DNA from: Pelobates cultripes
Lineage: Eukaryota > Chordata > Amphibia > Anura > Pelobatidae
Direction: 5' to 3'
Length of the DNA: 64,000 bases
Assembly: GCA_933207985.1 (NCBI GenBank)
Contig: OW240912.1
Location: 203,578,748 to 203,642,747 of the forward strand
Positions 1 to 11,030 of this stretch are shown piece by piece. The position numbers and the translations under genes were made by a program. Below the pieces are notes generated by a model. That model saw nothing but the letters and a program-made list of their open reading frames with translations. It had not been told where the DNA came from and ran no database searches. Numbering within the stretch: the stretch's first letter is position 1; each line of letters begins with the position of its first letter.

Positions 1-600
1 GGTATGTCCAGTCTTTTTTAGTAGCCACTTAGTCGAAAACACTGGCCAAGTAAGCATTCATATTTGTTTGTGTGTGAAAAAAGTAAAAAAACTAAATTGA
101 ACGCTAATTTTGGCCAGTGTTTGTGACCAAGTGGTTACTAAAAAGACTGGACATACCCCATTTGCAATACCTTGGGTTGTCTTCTTTTGCAAATGGTATG
201 CCATCATGGGGGTAATTCTCATTCCTGGGCTACCATACGCTCTCAAAGGCAACGTGACCAACCTGGCCATTTTCAATGTAAAATATTTGACCCATATATT
301 TGACCTTGTAACTTTCAAAAATGCTATAAAACCTGTACATGGGGGGTACTGTTTTACTCGGGAGACATCGCTGAACACAAATATTAGTGTTTAAAAACTG
401 GAAAACGTATCACAACAATATCATCAGTAAAAGTGCTGTTTGTGTGTGAAAAATGCAAAAAAAAGTCACTTTCACTGACAATATCATCGCTGTGATATGT
501 TTTACTGTTTTGAATCACTAATATTTGTGTTCAGCGAAGTCTCCCGAGTAAAACAGTACCCCCCATGTACAGGTTTTAGGGTGTCGTAGAACGTTACAGG
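1..600. repeat. Foldback repeat block 1
   Basis: Contains two inverted repeats: about 1-70 against 110-165 (arms carry TATGTCCAGTCTTTTTTAGT and its complement), and about 325-400 against 505-580 (arms carry GTACTGTTTTACTCGGGAGA and complement). The same modules recur at 1830-2630. No coding capacity is recognised. Confidence 0.75.
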
Positions 601-1344
601 GTAAAATACAGTGCTAGCAAATTAAATTCTCTGGAATTTCGGCCTGGGTTGGCAGGCAGGTCCCTCAAATTGCAATCAATAAAATTACTGAATTATGTAA
701 AAATATTACATAAATACGCACGTAGAATTTAAATATATATGCATATTTATATATTTGAAGTCTATGTGTATATTTATATAATTATTTATGTAATTTTGTA
801 TATGGACGTATGTATATTTCTTATTATTTTTATTTATTTTTATATACATAGATATATATATAAATTCATTCTAAGTGTATTTTGATATAAATATATATAT
901 ATTAATTTTAAAATACAGTTAGAATAAAATTTCATATAGCTATATAAGTTTTTTTAAATTTTTTATTATTATTTTAAATTTTTTTTATTTAATTTAAATT
1001 ACTTATTATTTATATTTTATAATAATATATATATACAATATATATAGTTATTATATATATTATATATATACGTGTGTAATTTAATTATAAGTGCATTTTT
1101 ATATTAATATAAGTACATATTAATATAAAAATACACTTAGTATGACATTATATATATATGATATATAGACATATATTATATAGATATAATATATGTCTAT
1201 ATATCATATATACACCTATATAATTATTTATTTATTTTTTATTAACATTAACTTTATTTTATTTTCTGATTTTACACTAGCAGGGAGACTGCCTGTCAGC
1301 ACAGACAGTCCCCCTGCAGGCAGACACATGGACACCTATTGTGA

Positions 1345-1376
1345 CCATGTGATCGCTGTGTTAAGCGATCACATGG
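1345..1376. repeat. Hairpin, 13-bp perfect stem
   Basis: CCATGTGATCGCT (1345-1357) pairs with AGCGATCACATGG (1364-1376) across a 6-nt loop, inside the foldback element. Confidence 0.8.
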
Positions 1377-1501
1377 CCACAGGGGTCCTAATCTGCCGTG
1401 GGGAGACTGTCTGGGCTGCAGGCAATCTCCCCACAACCGGAACCACGCTGATCGCCGCCCGGGAACGGCGGCGATCAGGTAAGTAGCTCTGACCGTTAGG
1501 G

Positions 1502-1558
1502 CGGTTCAGGACCGTCATCGGTCGGCAAGGGAAAAATGCCGATGACGGTCCTGAACCG
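1502..1558. repeat. Hairpin, 20-bp perfect stem
   Basis: 1502-1521 and 1539-1558 are exact inverted copies with a 17-nt loop. The arms are GC-rich, in contrast to the AT-rich flanks. It may be a captured or internal terminal-repeat pair of the foldback element. Confidence 0.85.
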
Positions 1559-1829
1559 TCCTCGGTCCAAAACAAAAATGTAAACAAAACCTGGCATTTG
1601 CGCTACATGTCTGTCCAACCGTATTTCACCTCTTTCATATTAAATGCACCCACCCTTATTATATATCATTTTATTCAGGGGAAACAGGGCTTTCATTTAA
1701 TATCAAATATTTAGTTATGAAACATAATTTAATATGAAAAAAATGGGAGAAAATAAGAATTTCTTACATTTTTTAGTTCTACATGACATTTTAACTGTCA
1801 ATGTCATAATACTGTTTGCTTTTACTGTA

Positions 1830-2630
1830 ATAAAATACACATATTTGTATTCAGCAAAGTCTCACATGTAAAATAGTACCCCCTATGTACAGGTTTTATG
1901 GCGTTTTGGGAAGTTACAGGGTCAAATATAGCTCGTTACATTTGAAATTGAAATTCGCCAGATTGGTTATGTTGCCTTTGGGACTGTATAGTAGCCCAGG
2001 AATAAAATTTACACCCATAATGGCATACCATTTGCAATAGTAGACAACCCAAGGTATTGCAAATGGGGTATGTCCAGTTTTTTTAGTAGCTATTTGGTCA
2101 CAAACACTGGCCAAAGTTAGCGTTAGTATTTGTTTGTGTGTGAAAAATGCAAAAAACGCCAATTTTGGCCAGTGTTTGTGACTAAGTGGCTACTAAAAAA
2201 GACTGGACATACACCGTTTGCAATACCTTGGGTTGTCTACTATTGCAAATGGTATCATAGGGGAAATTTTCATTCTTGGGCTACCATAGGGTCTCAAAGG
2301 CAATGTAACCAATCTTACGAATTTTAATGTGGAAAAAATGAAACACAAGCCTTATATTTGACGCTGTAACTTTTGAAAACACCATAAAACCTGTACATGA
2401 GGGGTACTGTTGTACTCGGGAGACTTCGCTGAACACAAATATTTGTGTTTCAAAACAGTAAAAAGTATCGCAGCAATAATATCGTCCGTGTAAGTGCTGT
2501 TTGTGCGTGAAAAATGCAAGAAACTTCACTTTTACTGGCGATATCATTGTTGTAATACATTTTACTGTTTTGAAACACTAATATTTGTGTTCAGCGATGT
2601 CTCCCGAGTAGAACAGTACTTTTATTTTTT
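1830..2630. repeat. Foldback repeat block 2
   Basis: A diverged copy of the modules in block 1: an inverted pair around 2065-2215 and another around 2385-2620. It also holds a linking stretch (about 1880-2060) in the opposite orientation to 165-330. Together with block 1 this gives mirrored halves around the AT-rich centre. Confidence 0.7.
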
Positions 2631-3009
2631 AACGTATTTACATATATTTTTTTTATATTATATATAATTATATATATATATATATATATAACAATAATTA
2701 TATATATAATTAATCAGTATCAGTCTACGTGTAATTTAATATTGATATATATATATATAATTATATATATATTAATAGTAAAATACACCTAGACAGTGTA
2801 TGTGTGTGTATGTATATGTGTATATATATATATACTTAGATCATATATATATAACATATATATATGATCTAAGTATATAATAAAAAATTTTTTACACTGA
2901 TTAACATTTATTTTATTTGAATTCAGCCAGCAGGGAGACTGTCATTACAGGCAGTCCCCTTGCTGGCAATACAGCAGTAATAGTACGCCCTCCGCGCTTA
3001 AGGGGTTAA

Positions 3010-3444
3010 TTATCCTTTTATATTATTAATTTATTACTCATACTCTTGAGGATATACTTTATATATTTAGTGAAGGTGGACCTATCCATTCACTTTTTAA
3101 ATTTCATTATGTTGATTTATTTATTGTTATTGTCCTTTTTTTCTCTTTTCCCCTTTCCCCTTTTTTTCTTCTTTTTCTTTGCGCAGCCTTATTCTAATAT
3201 TTTCGATTTATTATATTTAGTAGGTTTTAGGTTTTCCTACTAAGGCTTTCCGCCACCAGTTAGTTCCCCCCTTTTTTGCGCTAACACCTTACTCCTGCAT
3301 TCTTACGAATTCTAAAAGAAAATATAAAAAATAAGATGAGAGATAGACTGTATACCAATGCTAGATTTACAAAGAAGACAATGCTTGCTCTGACTCATAC
3401 TGATTGCCATTGTTTTGCAGATTAATACGATGTTCACTAGACAT
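3010..3444. other. No gene recognised
   Basis: AT-rich spacer with a pyrimidine run around 3130-3180. I see no conserved coding, RNA or terminal-repeat structure here. Confidence 0.6.
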
Positions 3445-4045
3445 TAGACATGTGCAATTCGTTTCAGTCCGAATATGAATTCGGACAGTAGGGGCCAGGG
3501 GGGAGGACATTAGGTCCCCCCCCTTATTTTACTGTAGGGCCCCCACCCGCCACTCAAGGGTGGGGGCCGAGGGGGCAATAGGTTGCGTCGCGGTTGGGGG
3601 CTCGGGAGGGGGACCCTATTTTTTTTTTAACAGTGAGCAGCCACAGGCTAGACATACCCCGACTCGCGGTATAGCGAGTAGGGGCAAAATTTACTAATAC
3701 TAACTAATTTAGACTTAGTATTAGTAAATTTGGCTGAAAGACCAATTTAGGTCTTTCAGACTTTTGGTAGATAACTCCCTAATACCGTGGGAATTAGGGA
3801 GTTATCTACTAAGCAGCTGCAAAAGAAGTCCCGAAATTCCGAAGTTCCATAGTGTCGAAGTGCCGAAGTTGCCGAATTTCAGAAGTGTCAAAGTGCCGAA
3901 GTTCCGCAGTTCTGAAGTGCTGAAGTGCCGAAGTTCCGAAGTTGCCGAAGTGTTGAAGTGCCGAATTGCTGAAGTCCCGAATTGCGAAAGTCCCGAACTT
4001 CGGAATGCCGAACCGAACCAAAAATTTTCCCCATGCACATGCCTA
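3445..4045. mobile_element. hAT-like MITE with 8-bp target duplication
   Basis: Left end TAGACATGTGCA (3445-3456) and right end TGCACATGCCTA (4034-4045) are inverted copies with one mismatch. They are flanked by CTAGACAT (3437-3444) and CTAGATGT (4046-4053), a 6-of-8 match of the length hAT elements make. The interior holds nested palindromes (3640-3830) and a degenerate tandem array (3830-4012). No transposase is present. The 144-aa and 124-aa ORFs across it are translations of the tandem array. Confidence 0.7.
3830..4012. repeat. Degenerate GAAGTGCCGAA/GAAGTTCCGAA tandem array
   Basis: About a dozen variable units of 7-11 nt built on CGAAGT(T/G)CCGAA run through the right half of the hAT-like MITE. 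Unit length and sequence drift from copy to copy. Confidence 0.8.
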
Positions 4046-4129
4046 CTAGATGTAGAGATTAATTTTGGTCCAAACTGCAATTTGTCTGAATTTGGGCTGA
4101 TTGGCAAACCCTGCCTGTCTGTGTTATTA

Positions 4130-5780
4130 AAAGGCAAGCAGAATAACTTTTGGTCATTCATGCTGACCTTAAACATGCAACTGTATTACCTATCCTGAAA
4201 AAAACATCTCTTGACCCGTCCTCCCCCTCTATCGTCCCATATCCCTGCTCCCTTTTTCCTCAAAGCTTCTGGAAAGACTTGTCTTTACCCGTGTGTCTCG
4301 CTTCCTCAATTTCAAGTCTCTCCTTGACCCTCTTCAGTTTGGCTCCCGCCCTCTCCACTCTACTGAGACTGCTCTTTTCAAAGTTACTAATGACCTAATT
4401 GCAGCTAAATCCAAAGGCCACTACTCCATATATATTCTTCTTGACCTCTCTGCTGCCTTTGACACCGTTAATCATGCTCCCCTCTTCAATCGTTCGGTCT
4501 CTGTGACACTGTCCTCTCTCATGGTTTTCCTCTTATCTCTCCCAACGCTCATTCAGTGTCTCCTTTTCCAAGGATACCTCCTCCCCTCGCCCTGTTTCGG
4601 TTGGAGTTCCCCAAGGCTCTGTCCTTGGTCCCCTTCTATTTTCTCTTTATACTGCCTCTCTTGGCAAACTTATTTCCTCTTTTGGATTCCACTACCACCT
4701 GTACGCTGATGACACCCAAATATATCTCTCCTCCCTGGACCTCTCCGCTGCCGTCCTGCTTTCTTCCATCTCTAACTGGATGTCCTCCTGCTTTCTGAAA
4801 CACAATCTCTCTAAAACTGAACTCCTCCTAATACTGATCCTCCTCTCTCGCTCTCCCTTCAGGTCAGTGATATCCACATAAATCCATCCTTGCAAGCACG
4901 CTGTCTTGGCATCTTACTTGACTCTGACCTCACCTTTGAGCCTCACATCCAGCTTATTGCCAAATCATGTAGATTCCAACTTAAATCTTTCTTACGCAAG
5001 ATGCTACCAAGGAGCTTGTCCATGCTCTTGTAATTTCCTGCATGGATTATTGTAACCCTCTCTTGATTGGTCTTCCCAAAAGCTGTATTGCCCCGCTACA
5101 GTCTGTAATGAATGCCCCCGCCAGATTGATTTTCCTCTCTAGTCAGTCCTCTCACACCTCACCCCTCTGCCAGTCCTTACATTGGCTTCCTGTACCCTAT
5201 AGGAGTCAATTCAAAGTGCTAACCCATACACATAAAGCACTGAACAATTCTAGCCCCTCTTATATCTCCATAGGTATCCCCTTTCTCCTTCCCTCCGCTC
5301 TGCCCGCGACCACCTCCTGACCGCTGCTTGCACCCGTATGGCCAACTTGTGCTTGCAGGACTTCTCTCGGCGCTCCCTTCCTATGGAATAGCCTGCCTAC
5401 CCCCATCAGACTCTCCTGTAGTCCTCAATCCTTTAAGAAGTGCCTTAAAACCCATCTCTTTAGGAAAGCTTATGGCCTCCCAGAGTAACCTCTACCTCAC
5501 ATACCTGTCTCTTGCTTCTCCTAAAAGGCAGCACTCTACTCTCTCCTCCAGCTCTGCTTCACTCCCACCTTATTTGATTGCTATTTCCTGTACTATTGTG
5601 CTCTATACCCCACCTCCTATAGACTGTAAGTTTGTTTGAGCAGGGTCTTCTTCAACCTATCGTTCCTGTAAGGTTTCTTGTAATTGTCCTATTTATAGTT
5701 ACATTCCCCCTCCCATAATATTGTAAAGCACTGCGGAATCTGTTGACGCTATATAAATGGCAATAATAATAATAATTTCA
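4130..5780 (+). pseudogene. L2-type LINE, 5'-truncated, frameshifted reverse transcriptase
   Basis: Broken frames read in order as an L2/CR1-group RT: a VLPILKK segment (about 4185), [14 protein letters not shown] (about 4335), then the [12 protein letters not shown] block A (about 4443). Further on is a [14 protein letters not shown] block (about 4600), YADDTQ (about 4705), DYCN (about 5044) and the C-terminal LHWLPV segment (about 5181). At least three frame changes and several stops are needed to connect them, so the copy is dead. The endonuclease and ORF1 are absent, as in a typical 5'-truncated LINE copy. The tail ends in CGCTATATAAATGGCAATAA with short AATAA repeats, as L2-type 3' ends do. 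Confidence 0.85.
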
Positions 5781-5939
5781 ACCAGGGCTGCCCTTAGGGG
5801 TGTAGGAACTGTGATTTATAGTAAATCCCTGTGTATGATTTTTAGATCTAAAAGTGACTACCAAACTCATATGTGCAGTGTGTATTTGTATTCAAGATGT
5901 CCTCAGAATGTTTGTATGTGTGAATGCAGGGATGTATTA

Positions 5940-6039
5940 NNNNNNNNNNNNNNNNNNNNNNNNNNNNNNNNNNNNNNNNNNNNNNNNNNNNNNNNNNNNN
6001 NNNNNNNNNNNNNNNNNNNNNNNNNNNNNNNNNNNNNNN
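5940..6039. other. Assembly gap (100 N)
   Basis: Exactly 100 Ns, the usual placeholder for a gap of unknown size. Translated ORFs that cross it are meaningless. Confidence 0.99.
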
Positions 6040-6160
6040 GTATGCAGTGTATAAATACAAGGGTGAATTGGGAAGTGTTTGAATGCAAGGGTGCAATTGC
6101 ATGGAATGCCTCTGTGGATGAAGTTGGAGTTACTGTATGGAGACTCAGTGTGTGAATTAA

Positions 6161-6750
6161 AGTGACACTATAGTCACTAGAACAATTACAGCTTATTGTA
6201 TTTGTTCTGGTAAGTATAATAATTACTTTCAGGCTTTTTGCAGTAAACACTGTCTTTTCAGAGAAAATGCAGTGTTTACATTACAGCCTAGTGATAACTC
6301 CACTGACCACTCCTCAGATGGCTGCTAGAGGTGCAGCACTGCCATTCAGTGTCTCCATCCTCTGCATGGAGACACTGAACATTCCTCATATTGATGGATT
6401 GATTCAATTCATTTCTATAAGAAGATGCTGAATTGGCCAGGGCTGTTTTTGGCTTATGCTGGCTCTGCCCCCGATCTCCCTCCTAGGTAGTCTTATCTAA
6501 TCCAGTGTTTTCCTATGGGAAAGCATTGTGATTGGCTCAGATTAGCACCTCCAATGATGTCAGCTGGGCAGGCAGATCAGGGGCAGAGCCAGCAGCATCA
6601 GACTGGAATAAATGTAAGAGTTTACTATATTTAGAAGGTGGTGGTGGTGGTGGTGATGATGGTGGTGGTGTGTTGGGGGTGGTTAGACAGTGTTTTCAGC
6701 ACTATAGGGTCAGTAATAGATGTTTATGTTCCTGACCCTATAGTGTTCCT
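6161..6750. mobile_element. Kolobok/T2-like MITE
   Basis: Ends AGTGACACTATAG (6161) and CTATAGTGTTCCT (to 6750) are inverted copies. The right end read inward begins AGGAA, the AGGRR start known for Xenopus T2/Kolobok elements. TTAA lies on both sides (6157-6160 and 6751-6754). The interior has an inverted pair around CTCTGCCCC/GGGGCAGAG (about 6464 and 6581) and a (GGT)n run near 6641-6670. No transposase is present. Confidence 0.75.
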
Positions 6751-6754
6751 TTAA

Positions 6755-8804
6755 GGTTTTTATTTGCACAACCTGACTCACTCCCCCACTGCCTTTAGTA
6801 GTCAATTCTCTCTCCTCTATTATCCATTTTTTTTTGTAGAAGTTCATTCTTCACTTTCTCATAGACCATTATTCATCAATTATTTCCCTCCCCATTGTAA
6901 GTAGGAGTCCTTACTCCCCTACTCCCCCTATTTGGAGGGGACAATTGCGCACCCCCATTATAGCATTTTTAACTAATAGTTCCCTACCATCCACAGCTCA
7001 GAGAAAGCAGTAGTCAGTTCTGATGCTGGGCACTTATGCTGGGTCCACTAGCCAGTAATTACAAGATGGGAGCCCACAGATTCCTACTTGTAATTAATGT
7101 GACAAAATATGAATCAATTAATTGCATTGACATTTTTTTTCCATCAAGCTATTTATTTTTCATTTGTTTCATTTTAATGGTTTAGATGAATCAACAAATG
7201 TCCCAAAATTCTGAAGAAATCAAATTAATCAAAAAACAAATGCAGATATGTAGGATTTACATACCTAAATGTTTCTGCACATTTAAAAATATGAGGATTA
7301 TGTATAAAGTTTAGTTATGGGATAAATGTGTAAATGTGATGCAATCACGCAATCAGAAGGAACTTTCCACTGGTTTCTTTTGTGGTTGTTCCTTCTTTAG
7401 AACCCTGCTCAGATTTACTATTGATTCATATCCCATATACATCTAATTTATACATATTAGCAAAAGATTAAATCCAAAGGAGGACTTTCATCAATTCATG
7501 TATAGAATGGTCCCTCAGCCTACAGCAGGATTATCTTCTAGCTGTTGCTGAGGAGTGTTAGATATCTAATGATAGCCTTGTCTCATCTATGTCATCTGTG
7601 ATTAAATGTAGTAGCCCTAAACAGGATGAAATGCAAGCTGAGAACTGTAACATGTGCTTACAATGCTTAAAGTGAGAACTGTAACATGTTATTATGAATA
7701 TGCAATGCGTATCTGATATGAGGAGGGGTTCAGATGTATGTGACAAACATCAGCCTTTCCATAACGGCTGCAATTAGGTTTCTCTGCCTGGCAATGTTAT
7801 GAAAAAGAGTGATTAAAGCTGTGATCAACAAATGTTATACGACAGCACAGTAATCCTGCAACAACCTTGTGAAAGATAGCCATAGAGCCATGTAGTAAGC
7901 CTGCCAGGTGCACATTTCCAGACAAGCAGTATACAGTTTGTTGCAGTGGAGTAAGATTGGGCTTCTCTGGTGATGTAACTAATCTCCCTCTATCGTGAAA
8001 GAGAGCCCAGAGTCTCCAAAATTATATCCACAAAGAATGTTGTTCTGCTCTCTCAAAATGAGCATACCTTCCAACACAGAATGGTATGAATTTGAAATGG
8101 AAAGGGGTCTAGCAGGACAACGTGTACAAAGATTTTTCAATTTTATAAACTACATTACTAGTGATGCCACAAACATCAACAGTGAGATGCAGCAAACTGA
8201 AAAGAGTTGCATCATTCTGGTGTGCATGCATCCTACATTGGCAGACAGCTCTGCTAGGCTTTGTAAAAGAGCTACTCGTGCACAAAGTGCAGCTGTAGGG
8301 CTCTCTTATGGCTGAAGCATATAGAATACATTAGCAAAAATATATTTAAGGCCTCTAGGTCTTAAAACACTATTTTTCATGGAGGTTTTAATGTGCATTG
8401 AACGGTTTCTGCATTCTTCTGATCAGATTCAGAAGACAGTTTACAGATTTATTGTAAGCTACTCTAAGACTATCAAAAAGCTGGAGACAGAAGGGTTCAG
8501 ACAGCAAAACATCGGAGAACAGATAAAATGCTCAGAGCACTGAACAACACCATTCATTCCACATAACAGCACAAGTGTTAAGATATATGTCCTGCAAGTA
8601 AAACGATGGAAAGGTTAAAACCATATTCCATGCTCAGAATGGTATTTTTTTCCACAAAAGCTTACATAGTACAAAAAAGAAGAAACACAAAATACAAATG
8701 TTGCAGGAGGCTCCCATGGTGCTTTTTCACAATTGAATGCATATCTGGTGAATACACACAATAAGATTTTTTTAAGAGATGATACTTAATCTTCATTAGG
8801 ATCG
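6755..8804. other. No gene recognised (2 kb)
   Basis: AT-rich, low-conservation DNA. The short ORFs here (for example 7995-8315) show no motif or family resemblance that I can name. No terminal repeats or RNA genes were seen. Confidence 0.55.
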
Positions 8805-9246
8805 TAGATAGGGCAATCTGCTGCTCTGATCGGCTCAACTGGACAGTTTGCTGTCTCCCGGCTGCTTGGGTCTGGCATGTTGCTGACAGAGTGGATGGAT
8901 TATTGGGAGGGGCTGGGGATGACCCAGCGGTGATGGTCCATGTTGGTACCAATGACAAAGTAAGAGGAAGATGGAAGGTCCTAAATAATGATTTAAGGGA
9001 ATTAGGTAGCAAACTTAAGAAAAGGACCTCCAAGGTGGTATTCTCTGAGATATTACCTGTGCCACGAGCTACAGTGGAAAGGCAGCGGGAGATTAGAGAG
9101 GTCATTGCGTGGCTGAAGTCTTGGTGCAGGAAGGAGGGTTTTGGATTTTTAGAGCACTGGGCCGACTTTGCGATTGGGTACAACATTTATAGTAGTGATG
9201 GGTTGCACCTAAACGGGAGAGGGTCTGCATTTCTGGGGGATAGGAT
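8805..9246 (+). pseudogene. CR1 ORF1, SGNH/GDSL-esterase-like domain (fragment)
   Basis: The readable frame from about 8870 shows GAGDDPAVMVHVGTND, VVFSEILPVPRA, WCRKEGFGF and SSDGLHLNGRG, the block order of the SGNH-hydrolase-like domain in CR1-group ORF1 proteins. The domain is expected to contain the catalytic Asp/His in the DGLHLN block, which is present. Upstream of 8870 a frame change is needed to continue. The frame is cut at 9246 by an insertion and resumes at 10151-10192, where it reads LGDRMARRLEEILN and stops. An Ngaro-type retrotransposon, some of which also carry SGNH domains, is an alternative source. The CR1 endonuclease directly downstream makes CR1 more likely. Confidence 0.7.
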
Positions 9247-9329
9247 TCTTGATATGTGCACATGTTCCTAGATTCCTGAATGTTGCATCTGATCATTTGT
9301 CTCTATTTCAGGAGTTCTGGCATTGCTAC

Positions 9330-9660
9330 CCTAGCACCACTATAGCAGGAACTGGTCATGCTCTAGATAATCTACCTCATGGGCATTATCTCTCACAATT
9401 AGGTCTTTCTGCTAACATGAGGAAATCTTATGATAGAGCTTTTCATATTTTTATAGATTTTACATTATAGACAAATTCTCTATGGAAACTGTGGTAGCGC
9501 TTATTTCCTTTTGCCACTTTCATCTTAAACTATCCTTCAACACTATTAAATTATACCTTACCGGCATTCATCATCATATCCTCACCACATGCCTAATAAA
9601 CAATGGTTCCTTTTGTCATACCAGGTTAAAGCCATATTGAAAGGTATCAAAGACTCCACA
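9330..9660 (+). pseudogene. Tyrosine-recombinase N-terminal-like fragment
   Basis: Read with one frame change, the segment gives NMRKSYDRAFHIFIDF followed by SFNTIKLYLTGIHHH-type sequence and a KGIKDST segment. This resembles the N-terminal SAM-like core-binding region of vertebrate Ngaro/DIRS/Crypton recombinases. The catalytic R, HxxR and Y positions are not present in the fragment. The assignment rests on pattern resemblance only. Confidence 0.4.
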
Positions 9661-9704
9661 CCCATACCAATCTTTACTTAGTATTAGTAAATGTGGCTGA
9701 AAGA

Positions 9705-9745
9705 CCTGAGGAAGACGTATTCTAGCGTCGAAACGCGTTGTGCTG
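9705..9745 (+). ncRNA. Hammerhead-like motif of PLE type
   Basis: CCTGAGGAA precedes a hairpin GACG/CGTC with an 8-nt loop, followed by GAAACGCGTTG. This fits the CUGANGA - stem II - GAAA layout of hammerhead ribozymes known in Penelope-like elements, with a palindromic ACGCGT as stem III. Self-cleavage is inferred. Confidence 0.5.
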
Positions 9746-10373
9746 CTTGCTGGATTTCCAGAAATTTATATGTAAGCTTTTATTATTGATTTTAATAAAT
9801 TGTACTGCTGCTATTCTTCTAATTGGTGTCTGTGCACTTTATATTGAGGATCAAGCTGCAGCTTCCGTGAATCCACTTGAGGATATCCTTTTTAAGCGAC
9901 AATACCTGAGCCAGTTTGTAACAGGCTCTATCATATGTGAGTTGGACCATACAGATTGCTATATCCAATTTATTCATCACCACATTGTTATGCTATGATC
10001 TTTCTATTTTTTATAGATAAGACACACCCCTTCTGATAACGATTACATTGGGGTACTTATTCATTATTATCTGTTCACTTAAGGTGGAAGTTTCACTTAT
10101 ATATGGTTTTTGTGAATATTCTTTTATGCGCTGCACACTACTTTGTATAGCTGGGGGATAGGATGGCTAGAAGGTTGGAGGAGATTTTAAACTAGTAGTA
10201 GGGGGAAGGGCCATAGCAATCTACAAAATGGAGATAGGACAGAAAGGAGATGGGCTTTAGCTCAGTATAAGGGAGGTGGAGATGGGGGGAGGGGCAAGCT
10301 CAGAACAGAGAATGTATATAATGTTGATAATTCACAAAAAGTACAAGTGACTCATGATATTAAATGTATGCTT

Positions 10374-11030
10374 CCTAATGCAAGGAGCCTAAATAACAAA
10401 ATGGGGGGAACTAGAGGCAATAGCACACACTAAAATATATGACATAAAAAGCATAACTGAAACATGGTGGGATGAGACACATGACTGGGCAATTAACTTA
10501 AATGGGTACATGTTATTTAGGAAGGATAGGAAAAACAAGAAGGGTGGCGGGTTATGTTTGTTTGTCAACCATGAGTTAAAGCCAAGTCTTAAGCAAGTGG
10601 AATGTGATGAGGAAAATGCAGAAGCTTTATGGGTAAAAATCTGCTTGGGGCAAAAGAAGGGAAAGCAAATATCAGTTCAGATATGTTACAAACCACCTAA
10701 TGTTAATATTGACGAGGAACAACAGCTGTTTGAGCAAATTGAGAAAGGTGCAAATCTGGGTAACACTTTCATTATTAGAGATTTTAATTACCCGGACATA
10801 AATTGGGACAGAGGGACTAGTAGCTCAGCAAAGGGAATTAAGTTTTTAAACTTGTTAAATGACACCTCCATGTGACAAGTTGTACAAGCACCAACTAGAA
10901 AGGACGCTTGTCTGGACCGGGTTTTAACAAAAAAAGTTGATCTTTTGACCTACATTCAAGTAGGTGAGCACTTGGGAAATAGTGATCACAATATAGTGTC
11001 CTTTGAAATTAACTCAAAAAAAACAAAAGC
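10374..11030 (+). pseudogene. CR1 ORF2, endonuclease domain (frameshifted)
   Basis: Begins with NARSLNNKMG and continues to a TETWWDE-type block near 10455, then GGGLCLFV, an IRDFNYPDINW block near 10785 and a GNSDHN motif near 10978. This is the order of the APE-type endonuclease of CR1-group LINEs. One long open piece (10510-10875) survives. It is preceded by a frame change near 10405 and ended by a stop at 10873 inside the domain. The domain would nick target DNA for target-primed reverse transcription. Confidence 0.8.

Larger units (their letters stand above)
1..3005. mobile_element. TTAA-ended foldback element, non-autonomous, left end outside window
   Basis: Two similar foldback blocks (1-600 and about 1830-2630) are separated by very AT-rich DNA (about 700-1250; also 2630-2920) and by GC-richer hairpin DNA at 1270-1575. 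The right edge reads CGCGCTTAAGGGG followed by TTAA at 3006-3009, which resembles a piggyBac-type end with a TTAA target. No transposase is readable; the short ORFs are translations of the palindromes. The left end lies outside the window, so the target duplication cannot be confirmed. The class is inferred from one end only. Confidence 0.5.
9247..10150 (+). mobile_element. Mosaic insertion with 14-bp target duplication
   Basis: CTGGGGGATAGGAT occurs at 9233-9246 and again at 10151-10164. Removing the insertion plus one copy restores the CR1 ORF1 reading, so this is a true insertion. The inside holds a tyrosine-recombinase-like fragment (about 9330-9660), a 31-bp piece shared with the MITE at 3713-3743, a hammerhead-like hairpin of PLE type (9705-9745) and 400 bp without recognisable content. 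No single family that I know has this composition. Confidence 0.75.

Noticed and set aside
8662..9186. 174-aa minus-strand ORF
   Set aside because: Opposite the CR1 ORF1 esterase domain; no motif on this strand.
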